DNA of 64,000 bases from Faecalicatena_A orotica (GTDB lineage: Bacteria > Bacillota > Clostridia > Lachnospirales > Lachnospiraceae), in assembly GCF_040545875.1 (NCBI RefSeq), contig NZ_JBEPMR010000010.1; one strand, 5' to 3'. The translations under genes and the position numbers were made by a program. Position 1 is the first letter of the stretch. Every line of letters starts with the position of its first letter. Below the pieces are notes generated by a model. That model was not told the origin of the DNA. It was given only the letters and a program-made list of their open reading frames with translations, and did no database searches. Shown piece by piece: positions 52,351 to 60,768 of the stretch.

Positions 52351-54069
52351 CTATTCACTCGCCTGTCCTTTATATTCCATCTCTGCCGGAAACTCCTCTG
52401 TGTCTGAATGCTCCTGCTTCCCGAGAAGTTCTTTAAACTCCGCACATGGCATTGGTTTTGCAAAATAGTAACCCTGAACATAATCACAGCCAATCTCCTT
52501 GAGACGGTTAAACTGCTCTTTTGTTTCCACCCCTTCTGCCACTACACTCAGATGCATCCAGCGCGCAAGTGCAATAATAAACTGCAGGATTCCCTGGCTG
52601 TTCGGCTTGGCAGTCTCGCTTTGGATGAATTTCATGTCCAGCTTCAGGATATCAATAGGCATCTCATTCAGCATATTTAGTGAAGAGTAACCGCTTCCGA
52701 AATCATCCATTTCTATAATAAACCCAAGTTCACGCAGCTGTCTGACCGTGTCAATAATCTGTGTCGGATTTTCCGTATACGCACTCTCTGTAATTTCCAG
52801 ATGCAGATGTGATGGGGACAGGTTATACTTCTTAACCGTCCTCATTAAAATTTCTGCCAGATCTGCATTGTAGATATCCGCTCTGGATACATTCACAGAT
52901 ACCGATATCGGGGGAAGCCCTTCCACCTCCCATTCCTTTATGACAGCACAGGTCTTGTCCCATACATACTGGTCCATCTTTGTAATAAATCCATTCTTCT
53001 CAAATAAGGGGATAAACTCAGCCGGAGACTGGAATCCCCACTCCGGATGAATCCATCTGACCAGCGCTTCTGCGCCAACCAGCTTTTGATCCTCTATCCT
53101 GTACTTGGGCTGAAGATATATCTGGAACTGGTTCTGTGCCAGTGCCGATTCCATGCTGTCTGTAATCATCTGTTCCTTGAGCATACTGTTGCGGAGCGTA
53201 TCATCATAAGCCGCGATGTATTTGCCATACTGTCCCTTGATACTGCGGGCAGCAAGAAGCGCCCTGTCGCACATCTGCTCTACAGAGATTGTCCTGTCTT
53301 CTATATAATAGATTCCCCATTTCATCACGATGTTCCTGACATCCATAAATGCATTGACTTCTTCCGTCGCCGTCCTGAAGAGTTCCTCCGTGAACCCGTC
53401 CCGCCGCTCCAGAAGGCATGCAAACTGATCTGAATTCATCCGTCCGCAGATTCCCCTGCTGCCCACGCGCCTCTTATACATATCTGCGATGCCGCACAGC
53501 AGCCGGTCCCCTGTCGGCACTCCGAAAACGTCATTAATCAGTTTAAAATTTTCAATATCTGAACAGATAATATCATACTGCTTCTCCGGATTCCGAAGCA
53601 GTATGTCCTTAATCTGCTGATAGAAAAACTCCTTACTGTACAGCCCTGTCAGTCTGTCATACTGTATCAGGTTCACCATAGCCGCAGTCTCCCGCAGATT
53701 AATGATACTTGCCACACGGTGCAGGATTATCTGGGGCCGGTAAGGCTTGGCAACAAAGTCAGATGCCCCGTGGGACAATGCCGCAACTTCATCCGATTCA
53801 CCGTCATTTTGTGTTGTTACAATAACAGGTATTGAGGAATAAGCCGGATCTGCTTTCATGATAGATAGAAAGGTATAGCCGTCCATGACCGGCATAACAA
53901 TATCCAACAGAATAAGAGAAATGCCCTCTTTATATTGCTTTAAAACATCCAGGGCCTCCTGCCCGTTTTCCGCCTCCAGTACATCGTAATCGGAAGCAAG
54001 AATCTCACATAATAAGCCCCTGTTTAGCGGATTGTCTTCCACAACTAAATTTTTTTTCCGTGAAAACAT
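52351..54069 (-). CDS. Response regulator with degenerate GGDEF and intact EAL (c-di-GMP phosphodiesterase)
   Basis: A 572-residue protein. Receiver ~5-125 with phosphorylation Asp in LILLDIVMPVMDG; GGDEF-type domain ~150-300 where the signature is replaced by GRMNSDQFACLL (NSDQF for GGDEF), so cyclase activity is not expected; EAL domain ~320-555 with AEALVRWIHPEWG, EITESAYTENP, DDFGSGYSSL, LKLDMKFI and AEGVETKEQ, all the catalytic residues normally present. It is the probable output of the phosphorelay, hydrolysing c-di-GMP under receiver control. GAGGGG precedes the ATG and it is first in the operon. Confidence 0.92.
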   Translation of the reverse strand: MFSRKKNLVVEDNPLNRGLLCEILASDYDVLEAENGQEALDVLKQYKEGISLILLDIVMPVMDGYTFLSIMKADPAYSSIPVIVTTQNDGESDEVAALSHGASDFVAKPYRPQIILHRVASIINLRETAAMVNLIQYDRLTGLYSKEFFYQQIKDILLRNPEKQYDIICSDIENFKLINDVFGVPTGDRLLCGIADMYKRRVGSRGICGRMNSDQFACLLERRDGFTEELFRTATEEVNAFMDVRNIVMKWGIYYIEDRTISVEQMCDRALLAARSIKGQYGKYIAAYDDTLRNSMLKEQMITDSMESALAQNQFQIYLQPKYRIEDQKLVGAEALVRWIHPEWGFQSPAEFIPLFEKNGFITKMDQYVWDKTCAVIKEWEVEGLPPISVSVNVSRADIYNADLAEILMRTVKKYNLSPSHLHLEITESAYTENPTQIIDTVRQLRELGFIIEMDDFGSGYSSLNMLNEMPIDILKLDMKFIQSETAKPNSQGILQFIIALARWMHLSVVAEGVETKEQFNRLKEIGCDYVQGYYFAKPMPCAEFKELLGKQEHSDTEEFPAEMEYKGQASE

Positions 54070-54153
54070 GATTTCACCCCTCTGTCTTTGAGATTTATGT
54101 ATTATTATTTGGAATAAATGTGCAGTTCAGAAAAAGCTAATATATACCATTTG

Positions 54154-54182
54154 ATTTTATCATAGTACTTTTAAAAAGGCAA
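54154..54182 (-). promoter_or_regulatory. Promoter of the phosphorelay operon
   Basis: Minus-strand -35 TTGCCT (54177-54182) and -10 TAAAAT (54154-54159) with a 17-base spacer, about 85 bases before the ATG at 54069. Confidence 0.55.
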
Positions 54183-54189
54183 TTGTTTT

Positions 54190-54260
54190 GCCTGCACATC
54201 AGCAGGCGGAAATCAAAATGAACGGCCAGGAGACTTTACCTTCTGGCCGTTCGTTTTGAT
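54190..54260 (-). terminator. Double hairpin ending the transporter operon
   Basis: A long stem ATCAAAA-GAACGGCCAG / CTGGCCGTTC-TTTTGAT (54212-54260), and beyond it GCCTGC/GCAGGC (54190-54207) with AAAACAATT following on the minus strand. Lies ten bases beyond the stop codon at 54270. Confidence 0.75.
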
Positions 54261-54269
54261 TCTGTAATT

Positions 54270-54944
54270 TTATTTTTCAGCTTTCTTTTCATCTATTTTG
54301 TAGATAACACGTCCCCCCACAACTGAAAGGAGTACCAGTGCCAGCAGTATAAATGAACTTGGGATCAGCTGGAATTTTATGATAAGGAATCCCAGTATAA
54401 TCGGTGCAATTGCCAGCTTCGGTGACTTTTTAATCAGGGTAACCCCGAGTGCACCGAATAAGGCAGGCACGATATTGTTGAAGGCCGGTGCCAGGGCAGG
54501 ATTACCCAGTGGTTTCGACAGCGGTGTGAGCAGCAGGACACCTGCGAAAATTACCAGTTCACATGTAATTGTTGATGCGCCGACAGCCAGAGTTGAAAGT
54601 ACATTGGATTCTTCCGTATATTCTGTCGGATCCAGCCCCGCAGATTCCAGTGCTGCTATCGTAGACGGAATCTTCATATTAGTAAAGTTCCCTGTAAGCG
54701 CCATCATGTACATACCAGATGGGCTGACAATCGGCGCGATACTGAAGAAGTCCCCGATAGATGCCGGAATCATCATTAACATAATTGCCGTAAAGCTTGC
54801 CCCCATCGCATGAAACGGAAGCGGTACTTTATAGTAAACTGCAATCGCCGCCGGGAAAAACAGAGTACAGACGAATGCAATAACAAGAGAAATCCGTCCT
54901 ATTCTGTGAGCCTGATTATCATATGCCGTACTTATATCATTCAT
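54270..54944 (-). CDS. Multi-pass membrane protein, partner of the DUF5058 protein
   Basis: A 224-residue hydrophobic protein with about six membrane segments (clear ones near 15-40, 48-70, 125-145, 155-170, 180-215). Conserved-looking glycine/proline blocks are PSGMYMMALTGNFTNMKIPST and NIVPALFGALG. No family recognised with certainty. AAAGGAG precedes the ATG. It lies 31 bases after the DUF5058 gene in an operon with an amidohydrolase and asparaginase. It and DUF5058 may form a two-part carrier for the amidase substrate; that is inference. Confidence 0.65.
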   Translation of the reverse strand: MNDISTAYDNQAHRIGRISLVIAFVCTLFFPAAIAVYYKVPLPFHAMGASFTAIMLMMIPASIGDFFSIAPIVSPSGMYMMALTGNFTNMKIPSTIAALESAGLDPTEYTEESNVLSTLAVGASTITCELVIFAGVLLLTPLSKPLGNPALAPAFNNIVPALFGALGVTLIKKSPKLAIAPIILGFLIIKFQLIPSSFILLALVLLSVVGGRVIYKIDEKKAEK

Positions 54945-54975
54945 AATAATTATCTCCTTTTCTACTAATTTTTAA

Positions 54976-55680
54976 TTATAACAGGCATGCTGCTGCCATT
55001 CCGCAAATCATACTGATAGATAAGGAAAAATCCTGCAGCCACCTGAAACCTGTTTTTTTGATAAACCATTCGATAATCAGCGCAAATACAGCACTTGTCA
55101 GCATAGCTGCCAACGCGGAGCCCCCCGAAACGACCGGTTCCAGAATAAACTTGGCATAGACCCCCAGTAAAACGGCGGATATAAATATTTTATTCCAATT
55201 TGAATTCCTGTTCTTTTCCATGCTTTTTGACAACTGCTGTTTGTATTTCTTAAAGAAGAAAAGTGTAAAGGTTATCATAACGCTTGAACCAATAGTCATA
55301 GTCCAGACAGAATTCAAAAATGCCTGCATGGTATAGCCACTCTGCCCCAGTGCCACTCCCATAGCATCTGCCCCCATGTTAGCGGCAGCCAGTTCATAGG
55401 AAAGCGAACCAATCACGGAAAGGCGGGCCCAGGAAAATGGGAGCCCCATAATAGGTACCAGTGTCAACAGCGCGATGACCGTCGCAATACTGGGAACCAC
55501 CGTCGTAACAGATGCGGTTTTCACAACACTTTTTATCTGTGAATGGGTAATGTTCAGCTGTTTGGCCCTCTTAAGAGCCATCCGGATAAAAACAAAGACC
55601 TGAACAATAATGATTGCAAAAAGTATAAAAGTAATAATATAGAAAATAGGGCTGTTTGCCACTTTTAAATATTCTTTCAT
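54976..55680 (-). CDS. DUF5058 family membrane protein
   Basis: A 234-residue membrane protein. It opens MKEYLKVANSPIFYIITFIL and has VFIRMALKRAKQLNITHSQIK, then PSIATVIALLTLVPIMGLPFSWARLSVIGSLSYELAAANM, the arrangement I know from DUF5058 (identification from memory of the family, not a search). About six membrane segments. GGAGGT precedes the ATG by six bases. Function not established; the operon suggests transport of an N-acyl amino acid or small peptide. Confidence 0.75.
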   Translation of the reverse strand: MKEYLKVANSPIFYIITFILFAIIIVQVFVFIRMALKRAKQLNITHSQIKSVVKTASVTTVVPSIATVIALLTLVPIMGLPFSWARLSVIGSLSYELAAANMGADAMGVALGQSGYTMQAFLNSVWTMTIGSSVMITFTLFFFKKYKQQLSKSMEKNRNSNWNKIFISAVLLGVYAKFILEPVVSGGSALAAMLTSAVFALIIEWFIKKTGFRWLQDFSLSISMICGMAAACLL

Positions 55681-55713
55681 TGAAAATACCTCCTGAACAC
55701 GGTTGAATTGCTC

Positions 55714-56904
55714 TTACTTTTTCATAAGATTTACGATAGTTTCTGCAAGCAGCCCGGAAGCCTGATATAATATCTCATCATCCAGATCATACATGGCATT
55801 ATGGACGGGATAATAAGAATTTTTGCATGTTTTATTTGTAAGGAACATGAAATATCCTCCTGGGACTTTCTCAAAGAAACAGGCCGCGTCTTCCCCGCCC
55901 ATGAGCGGCGTGCTGCTGCGGATCAAATCCTGTTTCCACTTCATTGTCTGATAAGTATCTGCTATTGTATCCAAAACCTCCGGGCTATTTACAAGGGATG
56001 GGACCCCTTCCTCAATCTGTACGTCACACGACGCCCGAAATGCAGTGCAGACAGCTGATGCAAGTTCCTTAAGACGTTTTGTGATATAGGTCCGGACAAA
56101 GGGGTTCTGGGTACGGTAGGTCCCCCTGAGTTCCGCATAATCGGGAATAACATTAAAAGATTCGTTTCCGGCATGCACTCCGGATATTGTTATAACCGCA
56201 GGTTCAATCGGGGCAATCTCCCGGCTGACAATCTGCTGAATAGCTGCAATAAGCTGAGACAGCGGAAGGATCGGATCAACACAGTTTTCCGGCATTGCCG
56301 CATGCCCTCCTTTGCCATAGATACGGATGATATATGCATCACTGGACGCAGAATACACATGACGCTCATTCTCCACAATTTCAATACTGCCGTTTTTAAC
56401 ATTTTCTTTGTTCATCGTATGCATCGCCAAAAGGACATCGACCTTAGGATTCTCAAGAGCCCCATCCTTAATCATTGCCTTTGCTCCGTCCAGAGTCTCC
56501 TCACCCGGCTGAAATAAAATCTTTACCCGCCCGGGAAGCTCATCTTCCATTGCCTTCAATATCTTCGCCGCCCCCAAAGCCGCTGCCGCGTGTGAATCGT
56601 GTCCGCATGCATGCATATTGCCGTTCGATGAGGCGAAGTCCAGTCCGGTCTTCTCACTGACTGGAAGTCCATCCATATCTGCCCGGAGACCAACTGTTTT
56701 TCCCGTATTGTGTTTTCCAATCAGAGCAACAATTCCGGAACCATCGGCACATTTGCTGTATGAAATCCCCATCCTGTCAAGTTGCCCTGCTATGTACCGG
56801 GCCGTCTTCGGCAGGCTCACCCCGAGTTCAGGAAACTGGTGCATGGCACGCCTCCAGTCTGTAATTTCCCCCTGAATCTTCTCTGCATATTCCTGAATAT
56901 TCAT
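55714..56904 (-). CDS. M20-family amidohydrolase (N-acyl-amino-acid or peptide hydrolase)
   Basis: A 396-residue metal-dependent hydrolase. M20D motifs: GLRADMDGLPVSEKTG, NMHACGHDSHAAAALGAAKIL with metal ligands, RVKILFQPGEETLDGA, and VDVLLAMHTM. The dimerisation lid lies between ~190 and 300. No signal peptide. The ATG at 56904 has AAGGA ten bases upstream; a GTG at 56934 has none. It lies 50 bases after the asparaginase gene. M20 enzymes of this type release amino acids from N-acyl or aminobenzoyl conjugates; substrate unknown. Confidence 0.9.
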   Translation of the reverse strand: MNIQEYAEKIQGEITDWRRAMHQFPELGVSLPKTARYIAGQLDRMGISYSKCADGSGIVALIGKHNTGKTVGLRADMDGLPVSEKTGLDFASSNGNMHACGHDSHAAAALGAAKILKAMEDELPGRVKILFQPGEETLDGAKAMIKDGALENPKVDVLLAMHTMNKENVKNGSIEIVENERHVYSASSDAYIIRIYGKGGHAAMPENCVDPILPLSQLIAAIQQIVSREIAPIEPAVITISGVHAGNESFNVIPDYAELRGTYRTQNPFVRTYITKRLKELASAVCTAFRASCDVQIEEGVPSLVNSPEVLDTIADTYQTMKWKQDLIRSSTPLMGGEDAACFFEKVPGGYFMFLTNKTCKNSYYPVHNAMYDLDDEILYQASGLLAETIVNLMKK

Positions 56905-56953
56905 CGTTTTCAATTCCTTTCCTGTTATTTTCACTTATCTTTTTTACCGCTTA

Positions 56954-57958
56954 TTAGAAGAAGGTATGGATATCATTGTTAATCGGAGTATAAAAAATCT
57001 CTTTTATCCTTACACCCCCTTCTTCCTCTGCCAGAATCCACATCAGCTTAGTAACTGCCGCCTCCACGGTCATATCGTAAGTCTGCAGCACGTCATATTC
57101 CTGCAGCGCCCTGACTCCTACTTCATAAACAGACATATCACTGCCCTCATACATCGCCTGTGTAGCAACCACCACAATACAGCCCTGTTCCTTTAAATAC
57201 TCCAATTTGTCAATAAAATTTCTCGGGCTTGCAAAGGGCAGGCCTCCCACACCATAACTTTCTATTAAAACAGCATCGTAATGGAGGGCAATATAATCAA
57301 GTATGTCCGGGTTCACTCCCGGTATCAGCTTCAGGACAAACACCCGTGGATTCAGTTTATGGTAAAATCTCACCTTCTCTGCAGGACTCTGTGAAGGCGT
57401 GTACTGTATCACATGGCGTCCATTGATAAATGCGGCCGCAGGATAATTGATGCTGTTAAAAGCCTCAAAACTTTTTGATTTTATTTTCTTTGCATGTGTA
57501 CCCAGAATGGCCTGACCGGAAAATACCACATATACTCCGTACACATTCTCATGACAGGCAAACAGGAAACTATCAAGCAGATTTTTCCACGCATCTGTAA
57601 CTGCATCGATGATAGGTTTCTGTGAACCGGTCAGAATCACCAGCTTATCTGGATCCTGAATCAAATAAGAAAGAGCTGCCGCGGTATACGCCATCGTATC
57701 CGTCCCATGTGTGATAACAAACCCGTCATAGAATGGATAGTTTTTTTCTACCGTTCCTGCAATCAGCAGCCAATGTTCCGGCTGAATATTCGTGCTGTCG
57801 ATATTCAGCAGGGAATACGTGTCGATTTCACATTCTTCCGGTATTTCTGGAAGCTGGTTCAGCAGTTCCTCCGGAGATATGGAAGGGGAAAGCCCTTTTC
57901 CGGAAGATTTTGATGCAATCGTCCCTCCGGTCGCAATAAGAAGAAGCTTCTTTTTCAT
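56954..57958 (-). CDS. ansA: L-asparaginase, type I cytosolic
   Basis: A 334-residue enzyme with the N-terminal catalytic motif LIATGGTIASKSSGKGLSP and the second motif VITHGTDTMAYTAAAL (residue ~80-95). There is no signal peptide, which together with length and form places it in the cytosolic type I group. AAAGGAGG lies four bases before the ATG. It is first in the operon with the M20 amidohydrolase and two membrane proteins, divergent from a LysR regulator. It would release aspartate and ammonia from asparagine. Confidence 0.93.
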   Translation of the reverse strand: MKKKLLLIATGGTIASKSSGKGLSPSISPEELLNQLPEIPEECEIDTYSLLNIDSTNIQPEHWLLIAGTVEKNYPFYDGFVITHGTDTMAYTAAALSYLIQDPDKLVILTGSQKPIIDAVTDAWKNLLDSFLFACHENVYGVYVVFSGQAILGTHAKKIKSKSFEAFNSINYPAAAFINGRHVIQYTPSQSPAEKVRFYHKLNPRVFVLKLIPGVNPDILDYIALHYDAVLIESYGVGGLPFASPRNFIDKLEYLKEQGCIVVVATQAMYEGSDMSVYEVGVRALQEYDVLQTYDMTVEAAVTKLMWILAEEEGGVRIKEIFYTPINNDIHTFF

Positions 57959-58036
57959 ATGACCTCCTTTACTTTCTCTGTATTTTTGTTTATAATATCA
58001 TTCATCACTTAGAAAATAAAATTCTATTTGTGCATA

Positions 58037-58066
58037 TTGACATATCAAAATTGATATACATATAAT
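58037..58066 (+). promoter_or_regulatory. LysR gene promoter with dyad between -35 and -10
   Basis: -35 TTGACA (58037-58042), -10 TATAAT (58061-58066), 18-base spacer. An inverted repeat ATATCAA-AA-TTGATAT (58042-58057) fills the spacer, so a bound regulator would block its own promoter. It also faces the asparaginase operon across 121 bases. Typical LysR T-N11-A spacing is met by the dyad. Confidence 0.7.
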
Positions 58067-58079
58067 AAAGGGGAATATC

Positions 58080-59000
58080 ATGGACAAATTTCAGGCAATC
58101 AGATGTGCACTGACAATTAGAAAATATGGAAAAATATCAAAAGCCGCAGATGTTCTGTTTATGGCGCAGCCTAATCTGAGCAGGACACTGGCCGCACTGG
58201 AAGAAGAATTGGGATTTGCTCTTTTTTCCAGAAGCAAAAAAGGACTCACTGTCACAAGCCAGGGAGAACGATATCTGACACAGGCCGAGGGCCTTCTTGA
58301 GGAGCTTGCAAATCTGGAAAAAGCATGCCGCTGTGAACAGCTTTCGCATGTAACGATAGCAACCATAGAATCTTCCCTGTATATCAACCATATTCTGGAT
58401 GCGATGCAGCAATATCCTGAACTGCCTATCGAATTCACGGAAAATGATCTGGATGAGGTCATAGAACTGGTTGAAAGTGAGAAAGCAGAATTTGGTCTGA
58501 TCATCATTCCCTATTCACAGCAGAAAAATTATGAGAAGTATTTCTCCGGACATGGCCTGGCCTATTTCCCAATCTGCAGAACACCCTATTTTCTGCTGAC
58601 AAACCGCCAGAACCCTTATTTTAGAGAAGGGGAAAAGCCTGATTTAAACAAGCTGAAGCACTGCATTCTAAGCAGCACACAGCACAGTATGAGATTAAAA
58701 GATGAATCACTGGGCACCTACCTCCCCAAAGAATGCCGGATTCTGGAACGCAATGTCCGTTCTTCCAATATGGATTTTCTGGATACATTTCCAAATGGTG
58801 TCATGATAACCTTCCAGACCCACCAGCGTGTCCTGCGGCGCAACGATCTGATATCAATCCCACTGCGGCAGCTCCCGCTGAGTATGGAATATGCTTATGT
58901 CTGTAAGAAACGCAAAAAACTGGAGAATCCAGTCAAAATGATTCTTGGGGTGCTTTGTGAAGAGGTCAAAAACGAGTTGGAAGGTAACCTCTTAGAATGA
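58080..59000 (+). CDS. LysR-family regulator divergent from the asparaginase operon
   Basis: A 306-residue LysR protein. The helix-turn-helix is at ~1-60 (AADVLFMAQPNLSRTLAALEEEL), and the effector domain follows (~90-300). AAAGGGG precedes the ATG by six bases. Divergence from ansA with a dyad in the shared gap suggests control of the asparaginase/amidohydrolase/transporter set and of itself. Effector unknown. Confidence 0.92.
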   Translation: MDKFQAIRCALTIRKYGKISKAADVLFMAQPNLSRTLAALEEELGFALFSRSKKGLTVTSQGERYLTQAEGLLEELANLEKACRCEQLSHVTIATIESSLYINHILDAMQQYPELPIEFTENDLDEVIELVESEKAEFGLIIIPYSQQKNYEKYFSGHGLAYFPICRTPYFLLTNRQNPYFREGEKPDLNKLKHCILSSTQHSMRLKDESLGTYLPKECRILERNVRSSNMDFLDTFPNGVMITFQTHQRVLRRNDLISIPLRQLPLSMEYAYVCKKRKKLENPVKMILGVLCEEVKNELEGNLLE

Positions 59001-59027
59001 TCTGAATTAAAGAAAAAAATAAAGAAG

Positions 59028-59062
59028 GCCGTACCAAAGAGAAAGTTTCTCTCCGGTACGGC
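59028..59062 (-). terminator. Intrinsic terminator of the glycosidase operon
   Basis: GCCGTACC/GGTACGGC with inner AGAGAAA/TTTCTCT. On the minus strand the stem is followed by CTTCTTTATTTTTTTC, so it ends the NIPSNAP-like transcript. Confidence 0.8.
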
Positions 59063-59069
59063 GCGATAT

Positions 59070-59103
59070 AGCCAGAAACAATATAGATTTCATGTTTCTG
59101 GCT
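59070..59103 (+). terminator. Intrinsic terminator of the LysR gene
   Basis: AGCCAGAAACA/TGTTTCTGGCT with a 12-base loop, followed on the plus strand by ATTATTATTGTT. It is paired with the opposite-facing terminator just before it. Confidence 0.7.
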
Positions 59104-59113
59104 ATTATTATTG

Positions 59114-59437
59114 TTATAAAACGTCACTATCAAATGATATTGATTCTATTAATATCTCTTCAACCCCCTGAATATCAGACATCTGAAATCCTTTCATGTC
59201 CGCTTTGAAATCTGCGCTTGCCATATATTTTTCATTCTGGCTCCTCAAATCAGTTCCTTCATAGCTCACAATGGCAAATACCCTTGTTGGCACCTGTCCG
59301 CTGCTTTCTACATAAACCTCATGAGTTGTAATCCCATATTTTTTCAAACTCTCAATATGCCGTTTCCAATGAACATTTGCATACTTCTGTGCAGCCTCTT
59401 TACTTGCTAATGTATAAATTCTTAATTGTATCATCAT
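59114..59437 (-). CDS. NIPSNAP-like protein
   Basis: A 107-residue alpha/beta protein (QLRIYTLASKEAAQKYANVHWKRHIESLKKYG, later RVFAIVSYEG) resembling the NIPSNAP/ferredoxin-like fold family. The role is not known for bacterial members; monooxygenase-like or accessory functions have been proposed for the fold. GAGAGGG lies seven bases before the ATG, which overlaps the stop of the symporter by four bases. Third gene of the glycosidase operon. Identification moderate. Confidence 0.65.
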   Translation of the reverse strand: MMIQLRIYTLASKEAAQKYANVHWKRHIESLKKYGITTHEVYVESSGQVPTRVFAIVSYEGTDLRSQNEKYMASADFKADMKGFQMSDIQGVEEILIESISFDSDVL

Positions 59438-60768
59438 TTTTCAACCCTCTCGATATCAAATTTTATAGCGAGCAAAAACCCTAGAAACCCGCAGATTGCC
59501 GGAATTCCTCCCACCATTAATTTAATCATGGAAATCGTTGATGCGGATTGTACTTCCGCCCTCTGGATGTATCCGCCAAACTGAAGAAGCCAGCCTACCA
59601 TTGCAAGACCTAAACCGGTCCCGACTTTAATTCCACACGTAGCAATTGCATTCATCATTCCATCCAGTCGTACTCCAGATTTCTTTTCCTCGTATTCAAT
59701 CACATCTCCGATCATTGGAATTAATAATCCGGCAACTGCAGCTAATCCTGCACCCTTAATTACTAGTCCTAAAATCATGACTGGAAGAACGGTTCCTTCA
59801 AATTGAATGATTAGATATCCTGCTCCCTGGAGCAAATATCCTGCAGCTAAGACATTTCGCTTACTGAATTTTTTCCCTAATGCCGGAATCAATGATGACA
59901 ACAAAATTGTCGGCAGCATTCCTGCCAGAGTCATAAGTCCGAACAATGCCGGGTTGTTATAGATATAAGTCGCATAATATACCCCGCCAGAGTTAAATCC
60001 ACCAATTGTAATGTAATTTAAAATGGATAAAACCAATACAATAATCACATACCTGTTTTTTAATAGATACGAAACGCCTTCTTTTATAGAAATAGTTCTT
60101 TGTTTACATTCCTCATTCTGTTCCTCTATAATGAGATGTTTTCTCTCCTTACATACAACAGCTGTTATAACCAGACAGATCGTTGCCAGAATTGCATATA
60201 CGACAGAAAGCTTTGCCCATCCAATTTTTGCTGCTACATTTGAAGTTATCATATTCACTAAAATAATAGTGATAAATCCAAATATCTGATAGGATGCATT
60301 CAACCCCATTCGTCCATTTTTTGATCCTGTCATAAGAGACTGCATTGATACTGCTGAAAGTGAATTCGCCGTAAAGCAAAATACTGCCGACCAAATATAA
60401 GTTACGTACATATAAACGACTTTAGCCGTATTTCCCCAGGATGCTGGTAATATAAAGACAAGTATTAAACTTATTACAAGTGGTATAATGCTCCAGACAA
60501 ACCAAGGTTTTGCCTGTCCTGACTTTTTATGTGTCCGATCTATAATCGTGCCCATTGCGATATCTGAAAAAGCATCAAATATCCTTGCCAATATCATCAT
60601 GGTTCCTACCGTCGCTGCTGCAATTCCAACGCTGTCTGTATAGTAAATTGTCGCAAATGATGAAATCGTGGCATATACAAGGTTCCCTCCAACATTCGAT
60701 ACTCCATATGCCAATTTTTCTCCGGTACCTATTTTTTGATTTTTAAATTGTTCTTTCGTAAGTGTCAT
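59434..60768 (-). CDS. GPH-family sugar:cation symporter
   Basis: A 444-residue polytopic protein with ~12 membrane segments. The beginning EKLAYGVSNVGGNLVYATISSF, then DAFSDIAMGTIIDRTHKKSGQAKPW, is the hallmark of the glycoside-pentoside-hexuronide family (MelB/XynB-type). It carries the sugar for the glycosidase encoded upstream, whose 3' end it overlaps by 26 bases. Substrate probably a beta-glycoside or short xylo/gluco-oligosaccharide. Confidence 0.92.
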   Translation of the reverse strand: MTLTKEQFKNQKIGTGEKLAYGVSNVGGNLVYATISSFATIYYTDSVGIAAATVGTMMILARIFDAFSDIAMGTIIDRTHKKSGQAKPWFVWSIIPLVISLILVFILPASWGNTAKVVYMYVTYIWSAVFCFTANSLSAVSMQSLMTGSKNGRMGLNASYQIFGFITIILVNMITSNVAAKIGWAKLSVVYAILATICLVITAVVCKERKHLIIEEQNEECKQRTISIKEGVSYLLKNRYVIIVLVLSILNYITIGGFNSGGVYYATYIYNNPALFGLMTLAGMLPTILLSSLIPALGKKFSKRNVLAAGYLLQGAGYLIIQFEGTVLPVMILGLVIKGAGLAAVAGLLIPMIGDVIEYEEKKSGVRLDGMMNAIATCGIKVGTGLGLAMVGWLLQFGGYIQRAEVQSASTISMIKLMVGGIPAICGFLGFLLAIKFDIERVEK

